Shown here: piece by piece, positions 8,658-16,477 of the stretch
How positions within the stretch are numbered: the stretch's first letter is position 1
Layout: every line of letters starts with the position of its first letter
Assembly (NCBI RefSeq): GCF_005937985.2
Contig: NZ_CP042172.1
Coordinates: forward strand, 620,001-684,000
Reading direction: 5' to 3'
DNA from: Arthrobacter sp. KBS0702
GTDB taxonomy: Bacteria; Actinomycetota; Actinomycetes; Actinomycetales; Micrococcaceae
Length of the DNA stretch: 64,000 bases
Program-made: the position numbers and the translations under genes
The notes under the pieces: generated by a model
Seen by the model: only the letters and a program-made list of their open reading frames with translations
Database searches by the model: none
What the model was told of the DNA's origin: nothing

Positions 8658-10028
8658 ATGCGCAGCATTGTTGAGGAGCTGACGTCCGCCCTGGGCGCGG
8701 AGAAAATCGCGGTGGATGAGGCGTCCCTGGCCGGTTATGCCGTGGACCAGGCCCCCGTGCTGGACTACCAGCTCCCGCAGGCCGTGGTCCTCGCCGAATC
8801 CGTGGCCGACGTCCAGGCTGCCGTCCGGGCCTGCGCCGCCCGCCGGGTGCCGTTGGTGGCCCGCGGTGCCGGTACCGGGGTGTCCGGTGGCGCCCACGCC
8901 AGCGAGGGCTGCGTGGTGCTGAGCCTGGAACGGATGAACCGCATCCTGGAGCTCAACCCGGACGACGAGACCGCCGTCGTCGAACCCGGCGTCATCAACG
9001 CGGACCTCAACGCCGCCGCCGCGGTGCACGGCCTGATGTACGCCCCCGATCCCGCGAGCTACAAAATCTCCACCATCGGCGGCAACGTCGCCACCAACGC
9101 CGGCGGGCTGCGCTGCGCAAAGTACGGGGTGACCCGGGATTCGGTGCTGGCGCTCGACGTCGTGCTCGCGGACGGTTCGCTCATCCACACCGGGCACCAG
9201 ACCTTCAAGGGCGTGGCAGGCTACGACCTCACCGGGCTGTTCGTGGGGTCGGAGGGGACCCTCGGGATCGTCGTCGGGGTCACGGTGCGGCTGAAGTACC
9301 TGCCGCGGGAGGTCCACACCATCGCGGCCTTCTACCCGGACTTCCGCAGCGCCGCGGCCGGGGTCCTTGCGGTGGGCCGCGCACGGGTCCAGCCGGCCAT
9401 CATGGAACTGCTCGACGGCGGCACCCTCGCCCGGCTCGATGCGGTCCACGGCTCGGACCTGGCCTCCCGGGGCGCCTCGCTGCTGCTGATCCAGACCGAC
9501 GGTTTCGGCGCCGAAGCGGAGGCGGCCGCGATCCGGCCGCTGCTGGCCGCTGGCGGGGCCGTGGTGACCATGGAGGCGAACGCGGAAGCGGAGCAGCTCG
9601 TGGAATTGCGCCGCAACAGCCGTGGCGTGGAGGTCGACGACGAATACCGGGTGGGCGAGGACGTCGCCGTGCCGCGCTCGCGGCTGGTGGACTACGTCGA
9701 AGAGCTCGAGGCCATGGCCGTGCGGCACGAGGTCAAGCTCAAGGTGGTGGCGCACGCCGGCGACGGCAACCTGCACCCCACCTTCTGGGTAGACCGGACC
9801 GGCGACGCGGTGGATGCCGCGGCCATGGAGCGGCTCGGCGCCGCCCTGGACGATTCCGTCACGGTGGCCCTGGCGATGGGCGGCACCATCACGGGGGAGC
9901 ACGGCGTGGGCCAGTACAAGCTGCGCTGGCTGGGCCTGGAGCAGAAGGAACCGGTACGGGAATTGCAGCGCCGGATCAAGGAGCTCTTCGACCCGGCCGG
10001 CATCCTGAACCCCGGCAAGGCGATTTAG
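8658..10028 (+). CDS. FAD-linked oxidase, GlcD/D-lactate dehydrogenase type
   Basis: A 456-aa flavoprotein. The N-terminal PCMH-type FAD-binding domain (about residues 30-220) contains VARGAGTGVSGG and PDPASYKISTIGGNVATNAGG. The C-terminal FAD-oxidase domain includes KVVAHAGDGNLHPTFW and GGTITGEHGVGQYK, the substrate- and flavin-contacting motifs of glycolate/D-lactate oxidases. The start ATG follows a GGAG site. No GlcE/GlcF partner is adjacent, so it may act alone on a 2-hydroxy acid. It differs from the large FAD/Fe-S enzyme at 18636-21464. The substrate cannot be fixed from sequence. Confidence 0.9.
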   Translation: MRSIVEELTSALGAEKIAVDEASLAGYAVDQAPVLDYQLPQAVVLAESVADVQAAVRACAARRVPLVARGAGTGVSGGAHASEGCVVLSLERMNRILELNPDDETAVVEPGVINADLNAAAAVHGLMYAPDPASYKISTIGGNVATNAGGLRCAKYGVTRDSVLALDVVLADGSLIHTGHQTFKGVAGYDLTGLFVGSEGTLGIVVGVTVRLKYLPREVHTIAAFYPDFRSAAAGVLAVGRARVQPAIMELLDGGTLARLDAVHGSDLASRGASLLLIQTDGFGAEAEAAAIRPLLAAGGAVVTMEANAEAEQLVELRRNSRGVEVDDEYRVGEDVAVPRSRLVDYVEELEAMAVRHEVKLKVVAHAGDGNLHPTFWVDRTGDAVDAAAMERLGAALDDSVTVALAMGGTITGEHGVGQYKLRWLGLEQKEPVRELQRRIKELFDPAGILNPGKAI

Positions 10029-10055
10029 CCCGGCCGTGCTTCTTCGCGCCCGTCA

Positions 10056-10079
10056 CCCAACTGACTCGCAATAGTTGGG
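10056..10079. repeat. Short hairpin element CCCAACTGACTCGCA...AGTTGGG
   Basis: CCCAACT (10056-10062) pairs with AGTTGGG (10073-10079) between two convergent genes. The core CCAACTGACTCGCA recurs exactly on the other strand at 13404-13417, and a related CCCAACTGGGG occurs at 63387. It may serve as a bidirectional terminator or be a dispersed intergenic repeat. Confidence 0.55.
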
Positions 10080-10094
10080 CCGGGGAGGGGGTGT

Positions 10095-11507
10095 TCAGTC
10101 GTCGGCGTCGGGGTACTCTTCGGCCGACTCGTCGTCGCCGTAGCGGGACTCCTCGGTTTCCACTTCGAGGATCTTCAGCAGCTCGGTGTCCGGATTAAGC
10201 ATGATCGCGGCTTCGTCCCGGCGGTGCCGGAGCTCGGAATCGATGTAGGACTGCACGGCCTCGGCCAGCGGGATGTGCCGGTTCTCCTTCTCGGACATGT
10301 ACCAGCGGTGCTCCAGAATCTCGTGCACGGCTTCCGCCGGCTCCAGCTTCCCGGACAGGTCCCGTGGGATTGAGCGGACGATCGGCTCGAAGATCTGGCT
10401 TACCCAGAGGTGCGCGCTGTATTCCTCGTCCATGCCCGGGTTGTTGTCCGCCCGGAAGGAGTCCATGTCGTTGAGCAGCCGCCGGGCCTGGTTTTCCTGG
10501 GCGTCCAGGCCGGTCAGGCGCAGCAGGCGCCGCTGGTGGTGCCCGGCGTCGACCACTTTGGGCTGCAGCTGGATGGTGGAGCCGTTCTGGGTGGTCTTGA
10601 TGGCGTACTCCTCGACGTCGAAGCCGAGTTCATTGAGCCGCCGGATGCGGGCGGCCACGCGCCAGCGTTCGCCGATCTCGAAGGACTCCTTCTCGGTCAG
10701 CTCGGTCCAGAGCCGCCGGTAGCTCTCCATGATCAGCTCGCTGGTGGCAACGGGATCGACCTTCTCCTCGATCAGGCCGCCGTCGAGCAGGTCCATCAGT
10801 TCGCCGGCGATGTTCACCCGGGCAATTTCCAGGTCGTACTCGCGCTGGCCAGTGGACAGGTCCGGGTACAGCTCGCCGGTTTCGGCGTCCACGAGGTAGG
10901 CGGCGAAGGCGCCGGCGTCGCGGCGGAACAAGGTGTTGGAGAGGGACACATCGCCCCAGTAGAAGCCGATGAGGTGGAGCCGGACCAGCAACAGGGCCTG
11001 CGCGTCGATCAGGCGCGTCAGGGTGTCCTTGCGCAGCATCTGGGAAAACAGTGCGCGGTAGGGCATGGAGAACTTCAGGTGCCGGGTGACCAGCACGGGG
11101 TTCAGCGGCCGGCCCTCGGGGGTGGTGCGGCCGGTGATGACCGCCACCGGCTCCACGCAGGGGACGTCCAGACGGGCGAGCTTGCGGAGCATGTGGTACT
11201 CGTGCCGGGCGATGTGCTCCGAGGTCTCCTTGATGGCGATCACGGATCCGCCGAGGTGGGCGAACCGCACGATGTGCCGGGAGATGCCGCGGGGGAGCGC
11301 GGCGAGGTACTCCGCCGGCCAGTCCTCCAGCGCGATGTGCCAGGGCAGGTCCAGCAGCTCGGGCTCCGTGGCGGCGGCCGTGATGCTCAGCGAACTGGAG
11401 ACGGCCTTGTCGTCGTTGGCGCTAGCAGCCTCGTACCGAGGCAGCTTGCCGATCTGCCCGTAGTCAGTGGGTTCGTCGTGCCACTGGGCACCGTTGTCCT
11501 CGCTCAT
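10095..11507 (-). CDS. DUF4032-domain protein (LPS-kinase-like fold)
   Basis: A 470-aa protein of the actinobacterial DUF4032 family. The N-terminal half shows kinase-like features: VIAIKETSEHIARHEYHML (a Lys/Glu ATP-site pair) and LHLIGFYWGDVSLSNTLF, resembling the catalytic loop of LPS/RIO-type kinases (GDxxxxN). The C-terminal half (about 270-470) is the DUF4032 part, with ENRHIPLAEAVQSYIDSELRHRRDEAAIML, and ends in an acidic tail. Its function is unknown; a protein or small-molecule kinase role is inference. It is convergent with the FAD oxidase and stands alone on the minus strand. Confidence 0.85.
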   Translation of the reverse strand: MSEDNGAQWHDEPTDYGQIGKLPRYEAASANDDKAVSSSLSITAAATEPELLDLPWHIALEDWPAEYLAALPRGISRHIVRFAHLGGSVIAIKETSEHIARHEYHMLRKLARLDVPCVEPVAVITGRTTPEGRPLNPVLVTRHLKFSMPYRALFSQMLRKDTLTRLIDAQALLLVRLHLIGFYWGDVSLSNTLFRRDAGAFAAYLVDAETGELYPDLSTGQREYDLEIARVNIAGELMDLLDGGLIEEKVDPVATSELIMESYRRLWTELTEKESFEIGERWRVAARIRRLNELGFDVEEYAIKTTQNGSTIQLQPKVVDAGHHQRRLLRLTGLDAQENQARRLLNDMDSFRADNNPGMDEEYSAHLWVSQIFEPIVRSIPRDLSGKLEPAEAVHEILEHRWYMSEKENRHIPLAEAVQSYIDSELRHRRDEAAIMLNPDTELLKILEVETEESRYGDDESAEEYPDADD

Positions 11508-11560
11508 GAGCCAATTCTCCCGTACGCGGGGGTACCGCGCCTAAAATCTGCCGCTTAACG

Positions 11561-11598
11561 GCCGACGGCGGCCCTCCCGGAGGAGGACCGCCGTCGGT
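11561..11598 (-). terminator. Hairpin downstream of the ABC ATPase gene
   Basis: A 17-bp stem (11561-11577 with 11582-11598; one G-T pair and one mismatch) lies just after the ATPase stop on the minus strand. It probably ends that transcript before the DUF4032 promoter region. It has no pronounced T-tract. Confidence 0.6.
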
Positions 11599-11613
11599 CT
11601 CTAAGCCGGACCG

Positions 11614-12696
11614 TCAGTCGCCGAGGCGCAGGCCCGTCTTGGTGTCGAACAGGTGCACGTGGCCCGACTGGGGGCGGACCCAGACGGTCTCGCCCTTCAT
11701 CGGGGGACGGCGGCCGTCGACGCGGGCCACGATGTCGTGGTCCTTGCCGTCGAGGGTGGTGTGGCCGTAGACGTAGGCGTCGGCGCCGAGTTCCTCGACG
11801 ACGTCGACCTCCACCTGGAGGCCTTCGCCCTCAGGGGCGGTCTCAAGGTCCTCCGGACGGCTGCCCAGCGTGACGGTCTTGCCACTGGCCTCTTCGAGGA
11901 CATCGTGCGGGACCGGGTAGATAGTGCCGCCGAACTGCACGCCGCCGTCGACGACGGGAAGCTCCAGCAGGTTCATCGCGGGGGAGCCGATAAAGCCGGC
12001 CACGAAGACGTTCTTCGGCTTGTCGTAGAGGTTGCGCGGGGTGTCCACCTGCATCAGCACGCCGTCTTTGAGCACGGCGACCCGGTCGCCCATGGTCATG
12101 GCTTCGACCTGGTCGTGGGTCACGTAGACGGTGGTGACGCCGAGGCGGCGGGTCAGCGACGCGATCTGCGTGCGGGTCTGCACGCGGAGCTTGGCATCAA
12201 GGTTGGACAGCGGCTCGTCCATCAGGAAGACCTGCGGGTTACGCACGATCGCGCGGCCCATGGCGACACGCTGGCGCTGGCCGCCGGAGAGGGCCTTCGG
12301 CTTGCGGTCGAGGTACGGCTCGAGGTCCAGCAGCTTGGCGGCCTCACGGACACGCTCGGCGCGCTCTTCCTTGCTGACGCCGGCGATCTTCAGCGCGAAG
12401 CCCATGTTGTCCGCCACCGTCATGTGCGGGTAGAGGGCGTAGTTCTGGAAGACCATGGCGATGTCACGGTCCTTCGGCGGGACGTCGGTGACATCGCGGT
12501 CGCCAATCAGGATCCGGCCGGAGTTGACGTCTTCCAGGCCCGCGAGCATACGCAGGGAGGTGGACTTTCCGCAGCCGGAGGGTCCAACGAGGACCAGGAA
12601 CTCGCCGTCGGCGATTTCAATGTTGAGCTTGTCAACAGCGGGCTTCTCTGTGCCCGGGTACAGACGCGTAGCGTTATCAAAAGTAACTGTAGCCAC
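11614..12696 (-). CDS. ugpC: Sugar ABC transporter ATP-binding protein, MsmX/UgpC/MalK type
   Basis: A 360-aa ATPase. The nucleotide-binding domain has Walker A GPSGCGKST, Q-loop FQNYALYPHMTV, signature LSGGQRQRVAMGRAI, Walker B VFLMDEPLSNLDA and switch His in VYVTHDQVEAM. The C-terminal ~130 residues form the MalK-type TOBE regulatory domain. GTG codons at 12714 and 12696 are both possible starts; 12696 (protein MATVTFDNATRLYPG) has AAGGGA about 9 nt upstream and matches usual family starts. It is monocistronic, so it is a good candidate for a shared ATPase energising several sugar permeases, including the ATPase-less malEFG system at 2.7-6.7 kb. Confidence 0.93.
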   Translation of the reverse strand: MATVTFDNATRLYPGTEKPAVDKLNIEIADGEFLVLVGPSGCGKSTSLRMLAGLEDVNSGRILIGDRDVTDVPPKDRDIAMVFQNYALYPHMTVADNMGFALKIAGVSKEERAERVREAAKLLDLEPYLDRKPKALSGGQRQRVAMGRAIVRNPQVFLMDEPLSNLDAKLRVQTRTQIASLTRRLGVTTVYVTHDQVEAMTMGDRVAVLKDGVLMQVDTPRNLYDKPKNVFVAGFIGSPAMNLLELPVVDGGVQFGGTIYPVPHDVLEEASGKTVTLGSRPEDLETAPEGEGLQVEVDVVEELGADAYVYGHTTLDGKDHDIVARVDGRRPPMKGETVWVRPQSGHVHLFDTKTGLRLGD

Positions 12697-12850
12697 AGTT
12701 ATCAATCCCTTCACCGGCAGGTACGTGCCGGACGATCCGTAGTGAATGGTTCTTTTTATTCAGTTGTGGCATCCGGAGGTGGATGCGCATGCTCCCCGGC
12801 CGAAGCCGAGGAGCATCCAATGACGCCGCACGGTAGTTGTGCGCCACATC

Positions 12851-12865
12851 ACATACAGAGTATGT
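12851..12865. promoter_or_regulatory. Palindrome ACATAC-AGA-GTATGT upstream of the ABC ATPase
   Basis: A perfect 6-bp inverted repeat with a 3-nt spacer sits about 155 bp before the ATPase start and about 90 bp before the VOC gene. It overlaps an AT-rich patch, so it may be an operator or promoter part. No regulator can be named. Confidence 0.4.
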
Positions 12866-12942
12866 CAGATTTTTGGTTTTGGGGCTAAAAGGTTACGGAT
12901 CTCACAGGTGGGCTCGGTCACGGAGCGTCCGAGCCGGCTGTG

Positions 12943-12954
12943 TATACTCTGCGC
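12943..12954 (+). promoter_or_regulatory. -10 element implying a leaderless mRNA for the VOC gene
   Basis: TATACT at 12943-12948 matches the sigma-70-type -10 consensus and lies only 6 nt before the ATG at 12955, with no Shine-Dalgarno sequence. Transcription would therefore begin at or next to the start codon. The -35 region is poor. Confidence 0.65.
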
Positions 12955-13356
12955 ATGACGGCCCTCCAGATCTATGTCAGTTTCCCCGGCACGGCGCGGG
13001 AAGCCCTTGGCTTCTATGCGGACGTTTTCGGCGGCGAGCTGGCCATGTTCACGTATGAGCAGTTCAACCGCACCGACGGACCGCCGGATGCCATCGCCCA
13101 CGGCCAGCTGACCGGCGCGGTCGCCCTTGCAGGCTCGGATGCGGCGGCGGGCGAGAAAAGTGTCCGTTTCGAAGGCCTGATGCTCTCGCTGCTCGGGACC
13201 GCCGAGCCCGCAGTGCTGCACGAGTGGTTCGACAAGCTCGCCGTTGAGGGCAGCGTGATCGACCCCCTCGCCCCGAAGCCCTGGGGCGCGTCGGATGGCC
13301 AGGTCGTGGACCGTCACGGACTGCATTGGCTCATTGGCTACGAACATGAGTCCTGA
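12955..13356 (+). CDS. VOC/glyoxalase-fold (PhnB-like) protein
   Basis: A 133-aa single-domain protein. The start MTALQIYVSFPGTAREALGFYADVFGGEL is characteristic of the PhnB-like branch of the vicinal oxygen chelate superfamily, as are the spaced beta strands and the closing VVDRHGLHWLIGYE. Such proteins can be metal-dependent lyases, dioxygenases or resistance proteins; the reaction is not predictable here. In-frame codons extend 15 nt upstream, but they overlap the TATACT promoter element, so the ATG at 12955 is preferred and the mRNA is probably leaderless. It is convergent with the repeat protein gene. Confidence 0.82.
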   Translation: MTALQIYVSFPGTAREALGFYADVFGGELAMFTYEQFNRTDGPPDAIAHGQLTGAVALAGSDAAAGEKSVRFEGLMLSLLGTAEPAVLHEWFDKLAVEGSVIDPLAPKPWGASDGQVVDRHGLHWLIGYEHES

Positions 13357-13358
13357 CC

Positions 13359-13417
13359 CAACTGGGTCGCGTTCGTTGCCGTTTTGAGGGCTGAAGTCGG
13401 CCTACTGCGAGTCAGTT
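13359..13417. repeat. Imperfect inverted repeat related to the element at 10056
   Basis: CCCAACTGGGTCGCGT at the left and ACTGCGAGTCAGTTGG at the right (13402-13417) form an imperfect inverted repeat between convergent genes. The right arm, read on the minus strand, contains the same CCAACTGACTCGCA as 10057-10070. The right arm overlaps the last codons of the minus-strand gene. Confidence 0.5.
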
Positions 13418-13803
13418 GGTGTTGGTTTCGTGTCACTGCTGGTGCGTGGTTTGCGCGTCGGGTCCACGGTTCCGTCCGCCCCATAGTTGCCCTCGGAGTA
13501 GCGTCCGATCTCAGATTCCGCGGTGCGTCCGGGCGCCGATCCTGCCTGGCCGTAATTGGCCTTGACGTACCGCCCTGATTCCTGGGCCTTGTCGCCGAGC
13601 GGCTCGGGGATGCCGCCTTCGCTCCCGGCTTCACCGTAGTCGCCTTCGATGTACCGGCCTTCTTCGTCATCTGCATGGCGGCCACGTTCGGAGCCGGCCT
13701 TGCCGAAGTTGCCCTCGACGTATCGCCCCCGCAGGTCCTCTTCCTCGGGGCCAACCTCCGAGCCGGCTGCATCTGGGGTGTTCTTGCCGCTGTTGTCACT
13801 CAT
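13402..13803 (-). CDS. Small hydrophilic protein with four GRYxxGNYGxAGS repeats
   Basis: A 133-aa, highly charged, probably disordered protein without signal peptide or membrane segment. Four copies of a 13-residue unit are visible: GRYVEGNFGKAGS (26-38), GRYIEGDYGEAGS (49-61), GRYVKANYGQAGS (77-89) and GRYSEGNYGADGT (100-112), separated by acidic or Pro-rich linkers. I recognise no named family. The Gly/Arg/Tyr-rich composition resembles stress or desiccation proteins, and it lies 154 bp after the trehalose genes on the same strand, which hints at a stress role (inference). The GAAGGGAA ribosome binding site supports the ATG at 13803. Confidence 0.8.
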   Translation of the reverse strand: MSDNSGKNTPDAAGSEVGPEEEDLRGRYVEGNFGKAGSERGRHADDEEGRYIEGDYGEAGSEGGIPEPLGDKAQESGRYVKANYGQAGSAPGRTAESEIGRYSEGNYGADGTVDPTRKPRTSSDTKPTPTDSQ

Positions 13804-13957
13804 GATCGTTCCCTTCCCGAAACGAAATCTGCGTCATGTGCGGCGCACTTCCAGTTTAGCGACGCCGACCCCGAACTTCAGGGCTTTTCGCCTGGTCGGT
13901 CGGATGGGGGCACGCCACCCGTCCCCGGAACCGACAAGGGCGGCCGCGATCTGGCGC

Positions 13958-14770
13958 TTAGCCGCCGACGGCCTTCCGCCGTTCGCGCAGCAGCGCCTCC
14001 AGAAAATCGGAGACGTGCGTGGGAGCCTCCACCCGGAACTCTGCCTGGGTGAAGTCCAGGCCCACCTTGACGCCCAGGTCCCCTCGGATGAGGCTGCCCA
14101 GGGCGTCCTCGTCCGTGGTGTCATCGCCGGCGAACACGACGGCGGTGGCCCCGGTGGCCTGGCGGAGGAAGGAGATCCCTTCGCCTTTGGAGGCGTGGAC
14201 AACGGAGGTCTCCAGCACGCGGTTTCCAGTCTTGAGGAAGACCCCCGGCCGGTCCTGCAGGGCGGCCTTGGCCGCCGCAACGGCGTCCTCGGCGACGTCG
14301 TTGGCGGCCAGCCGGGTGTGCAGCACGACGCCGGCTGGCTTGTCCTCGAGCAGGGTTCCGGGCGCCTGCTCCACGATCTCCGCCAGGATCCGGCGCACGT
14401 CGGCGAGCAGCTCCCGCTGGGCGTCTTCCAGCACGAGCTCGGTTGAACCGGGGCCCATCCAGACCTCGGCGCCGTGGCTGCCGATCAGCAGCGTCTGCTC
14501 CGGGGGCGAGGCGACGGCCCGCAGGCTGTCCAGAGCGCGGCCGGAGATGAGCGCCGTCGTCGTCCGCGGAAGCTCAGCCAGGGCGGCGAAGGCCGCGGCG
14601 GAACGGGGAAGTGCCCGAGAGTCCTCCGCATGGTCCACCAGCGGGGCCATGGTGCCGTCGAAATCCATCGCGACCAGCAGTTCCTCGGTGCCGGCCACGC
14701 GGTGCACGGCCTCCAGCAGTTCGGGGGAGAGCGAGAGCGAGGTCTTGGCGGGGTCGGCGTCAGGAGTCAT
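13958..14770 (-). CDS. otsB: Trehalose-6-phosphate phosphatase
   Basis: A 270-aa HAD-superfamily phosphatase that releases trehalose from trehalose-6-phosphate. HAD motif I is LVAMDFDGTMAPLV (nucleophile Asp about residue 36), motif II is in TTALISGRALDSL, and motif IV is VVFAGDDTTDEDALG. It overlaps the end of otsA by 11 nt, indicating coupled translation. Trehalose serves as osmo- and desiccation protectant in related actinobacteria. Confidence 0.95.
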   Translation of the reverse strand: MTPDADPAKTSLSLSPELLEAVHRVAGTEELLVAMDFDGTMAPLVDHAEDSRALPRSAAAFAALAELPRTTTALISGRALDSLRAVASPPEQTLLIGSHGAEVWMGPGSTELVLEDAQRELLADVRRILAEIVEQAPGTLLEDKPAGVVLHTRLAANDVAEDAVAAAKAALQDRPGVFLKTGNRVLETSVVHASKGEGISFLRQATGATAVVFAGDDTTDEDALGSLIRGDLGVKVGLDFTQAEFRVEAPTHVSDFLEALLRERRKAVGG

Positions 14771-16298
14771 CGCGGACCACCTTTTCCTGCAGCGCGCGAA
14801 GGAAGTCAGCGGACCAGAGGTCGACGTCGTTGGTCAGGATCTGCTTCCGCATGGCGCGCATCCGTCGTGCGGCCTCGGCGGGCTGCATGTTGACCGCGCG
14901 CATGATGGTGTCCTTGAGCCCGTCGATGTCGTGCGGGTTCATCAGGAGGGCCTGCTTGAGCTGGTCCGCGGCGCCGGCGAATTCGCTGAGCACCAGGGCG
15001 CCGTCGTTGTTTGTCCGGGCCGTGACATATTCCTTGGCGACCAGGTTCATGCCGTCGCGCAGGGCGGTGACGAGCATGACGTCGGCGGCCAGGTACAGCG
15101 CGACCATTTCCTCGATCGGGTAGCTGTGGTGCAGATACCGGACGGCGGTGTTCTGCATCGTGTCGTAGGTGCCGTTGATGTGGCCGACGGTGCCCTCGAC
15201 TTCCTCGCGCAGCAGGCGGTACTGTTCGACGCGCTCGCGGCTGGGGCTGGCCACCTGGATCAGGGACGCGTCCTCCACCGTGACTTTGCCGTCCTCCAGG
15301 AGTTCCTCGTAGGCCTTGAGCCGGTGCCGGATGCCCTTGGTGTAGTCCAACCGGTCGACGCCGAGCAGGATCGTCTTGGGGTTGCCGAGGTCGCGCCGGA
15401 TCTGCCGGGCACGCTCGATGATCTCCGGCTTGTGGGCCAGTTCGGTGATCTGTTTGACATCGATGGAGATCGGGAAAGCCTGGGCGCGGGCAATGTGGGT
15501 GGTTTCGCCGTCGGCGCCCTTGACGTGGACCTGCTGCTGCTTGACGCTGGCGCCGAGGAAGCGGCGGGCGGAGCGCATGAAGTTTCCGGCGTCGCTGCTG
15601 CGCTGGAAGCCCACCAGGTCCGCGCCGAGCAGTCCGTCGATGATCGCGCGGCGCCACGGCAGCTGCGCGAAGATCTCCGGCGGCGGGAAGGGGATGTGGT
15701 TGAAGAAGCCGATCTTGAGGTCCGGGCGCGCCTCGCGGAGCATCTTGGGCACCAACTGAAGCTGGTAGTCCTGGACCCAGACCGTGGCGCCCTGCGCCGC
15801 GTGGCGGACGACGGCGTCCGCGAACCGCTTGTTGACCTTACGGTACGAGTCCCACCAGGCGCGGTGGAACTCCGGCGGCGCAATCACGTCGTGGTAGAGC
15901 GGCCAGAGCGTGGCGTTGGAGAAGCCTTCGTAGAACAGCTCGATGTCCCGGGTGCTGAGCTGGACGGGGATGAGGTCGATGCCGCGGTGGCTGAAGGGCT
16001 CGAGGTGCTCGTCCGGGGCGCCGTGCCAGCCCACCCAGGCGCCGTCGGTCTTGGTCATCATGGGGGCCAGCGCCGTCACGAGGCCGCCGGGGGAGCGGCG
16101 CCAGCCGTCCTCGCAGCCGGGCTCATCCGGGGAGCAGCGGTCCACGGGCAGGCGGTTGGACACGACCATGAAATCGAACGTGTCGGCTGCTTCCGAAACA
16201 CCGGGGTGCTTGTCCGCCGCCGACGGGGCGTCCTGCTCCCCGTCGGCTGTCTGTGCAGTGTGGTGCTCGGCGCGTTCGGCGCTCTGGCTTGCTTGCAT
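14760..16298 (-). CDS. otsA: Trehalose-6-phosphate synthase
   Basis: A 512-aa GT20 glycosyltransferase joining UDP-glucose (or a related donor) to glucose-6-phosphate. Family landmarks are FMVVSNRLPVDR near residue 45, VWVQDYQLQLVPKMLRE, FFNHIPFPPPEIFAQLPWR, LLGVDRLDYTKGIRHRLKAY and RDGMNLVAKEYV. The N-terminal ~40 residues are a hydrophilic extension. The ATG at 16298 is chosen over the GTG at 16334 because AGGGGG lies 5 nt before it. It is the first gene of otsA-otsB. Confidence 0.95.
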   Translation of the reverse strand: MQASQSAERAEHHTAQTADGEQDAPSAADKHPGVSEAADTFDFMVVSNRLPVDRCSPDEPGCEDGWRRSPGGLVTALAPMMTKTDGAWVGWHGAPDEHLEPFSHRGIDLIPVQLSTRDIELFYEGFSNATLWPLYHDVIAPPEFHRAWWDSYRKVNKRFADAVVRHAAQGATVWVQDYQLQLVPKMLREARPDLKIGFFNHIPFPPPEIFAQLPWRRAIIDGLLGADLVGFQRSSDAGNFMRSARRFLGASVKQQQVHVKGADGETTHIARAQAFPISIDVKQITELAHKPEIIERARQIRRDLGNPKTILLGVDRLDYTKGIRHRLKAYEELLEDGKVTVEDASLIQVASPSRERVEQYRLLREEVEGTVGHINGTYDTMQNTAVRYLHHSYPIEEMVALYLAADVMLVTALRDGMNLVAKEYVTARTNNDGALVLSEFAGAADQLKQALLMNPHDIDGLKDTIMRAVNMQPAEAARRMRAMRKQILTNDVDLWSADFLRALQEKVVRDDS

Positions 16299-16477
16299 TG
16301 GTGCCCCCTGGGGTTGCTTGTGGCTCTGATCCACCCTAGCCGGGCGGAATCTTCTGTGCTATTCGCCCGTTAGGCACACGGAGGGAAACTTGAAGGCGCA
16401 AGCTCCCGGGTTTCTCCCCTAAAATGATGGAGTTGCCACCCAGTGGACCATCCCAGGCCGATCGACACGAGGAACTA

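Noticed and set aside
6729..9902. A 1057-codon open frame on the minus strand
   Set aside because: It lies antisense to malG-GH13-oxidase genes, has His/Gly/Arg/Val-rich composition without any domain, and arises from GC-rich third positions.
14019..16373. A 784-codon open frame on the plus strand
   Set aside because: Antisense to otsB and otsA, whose catalytic motifs are intact.
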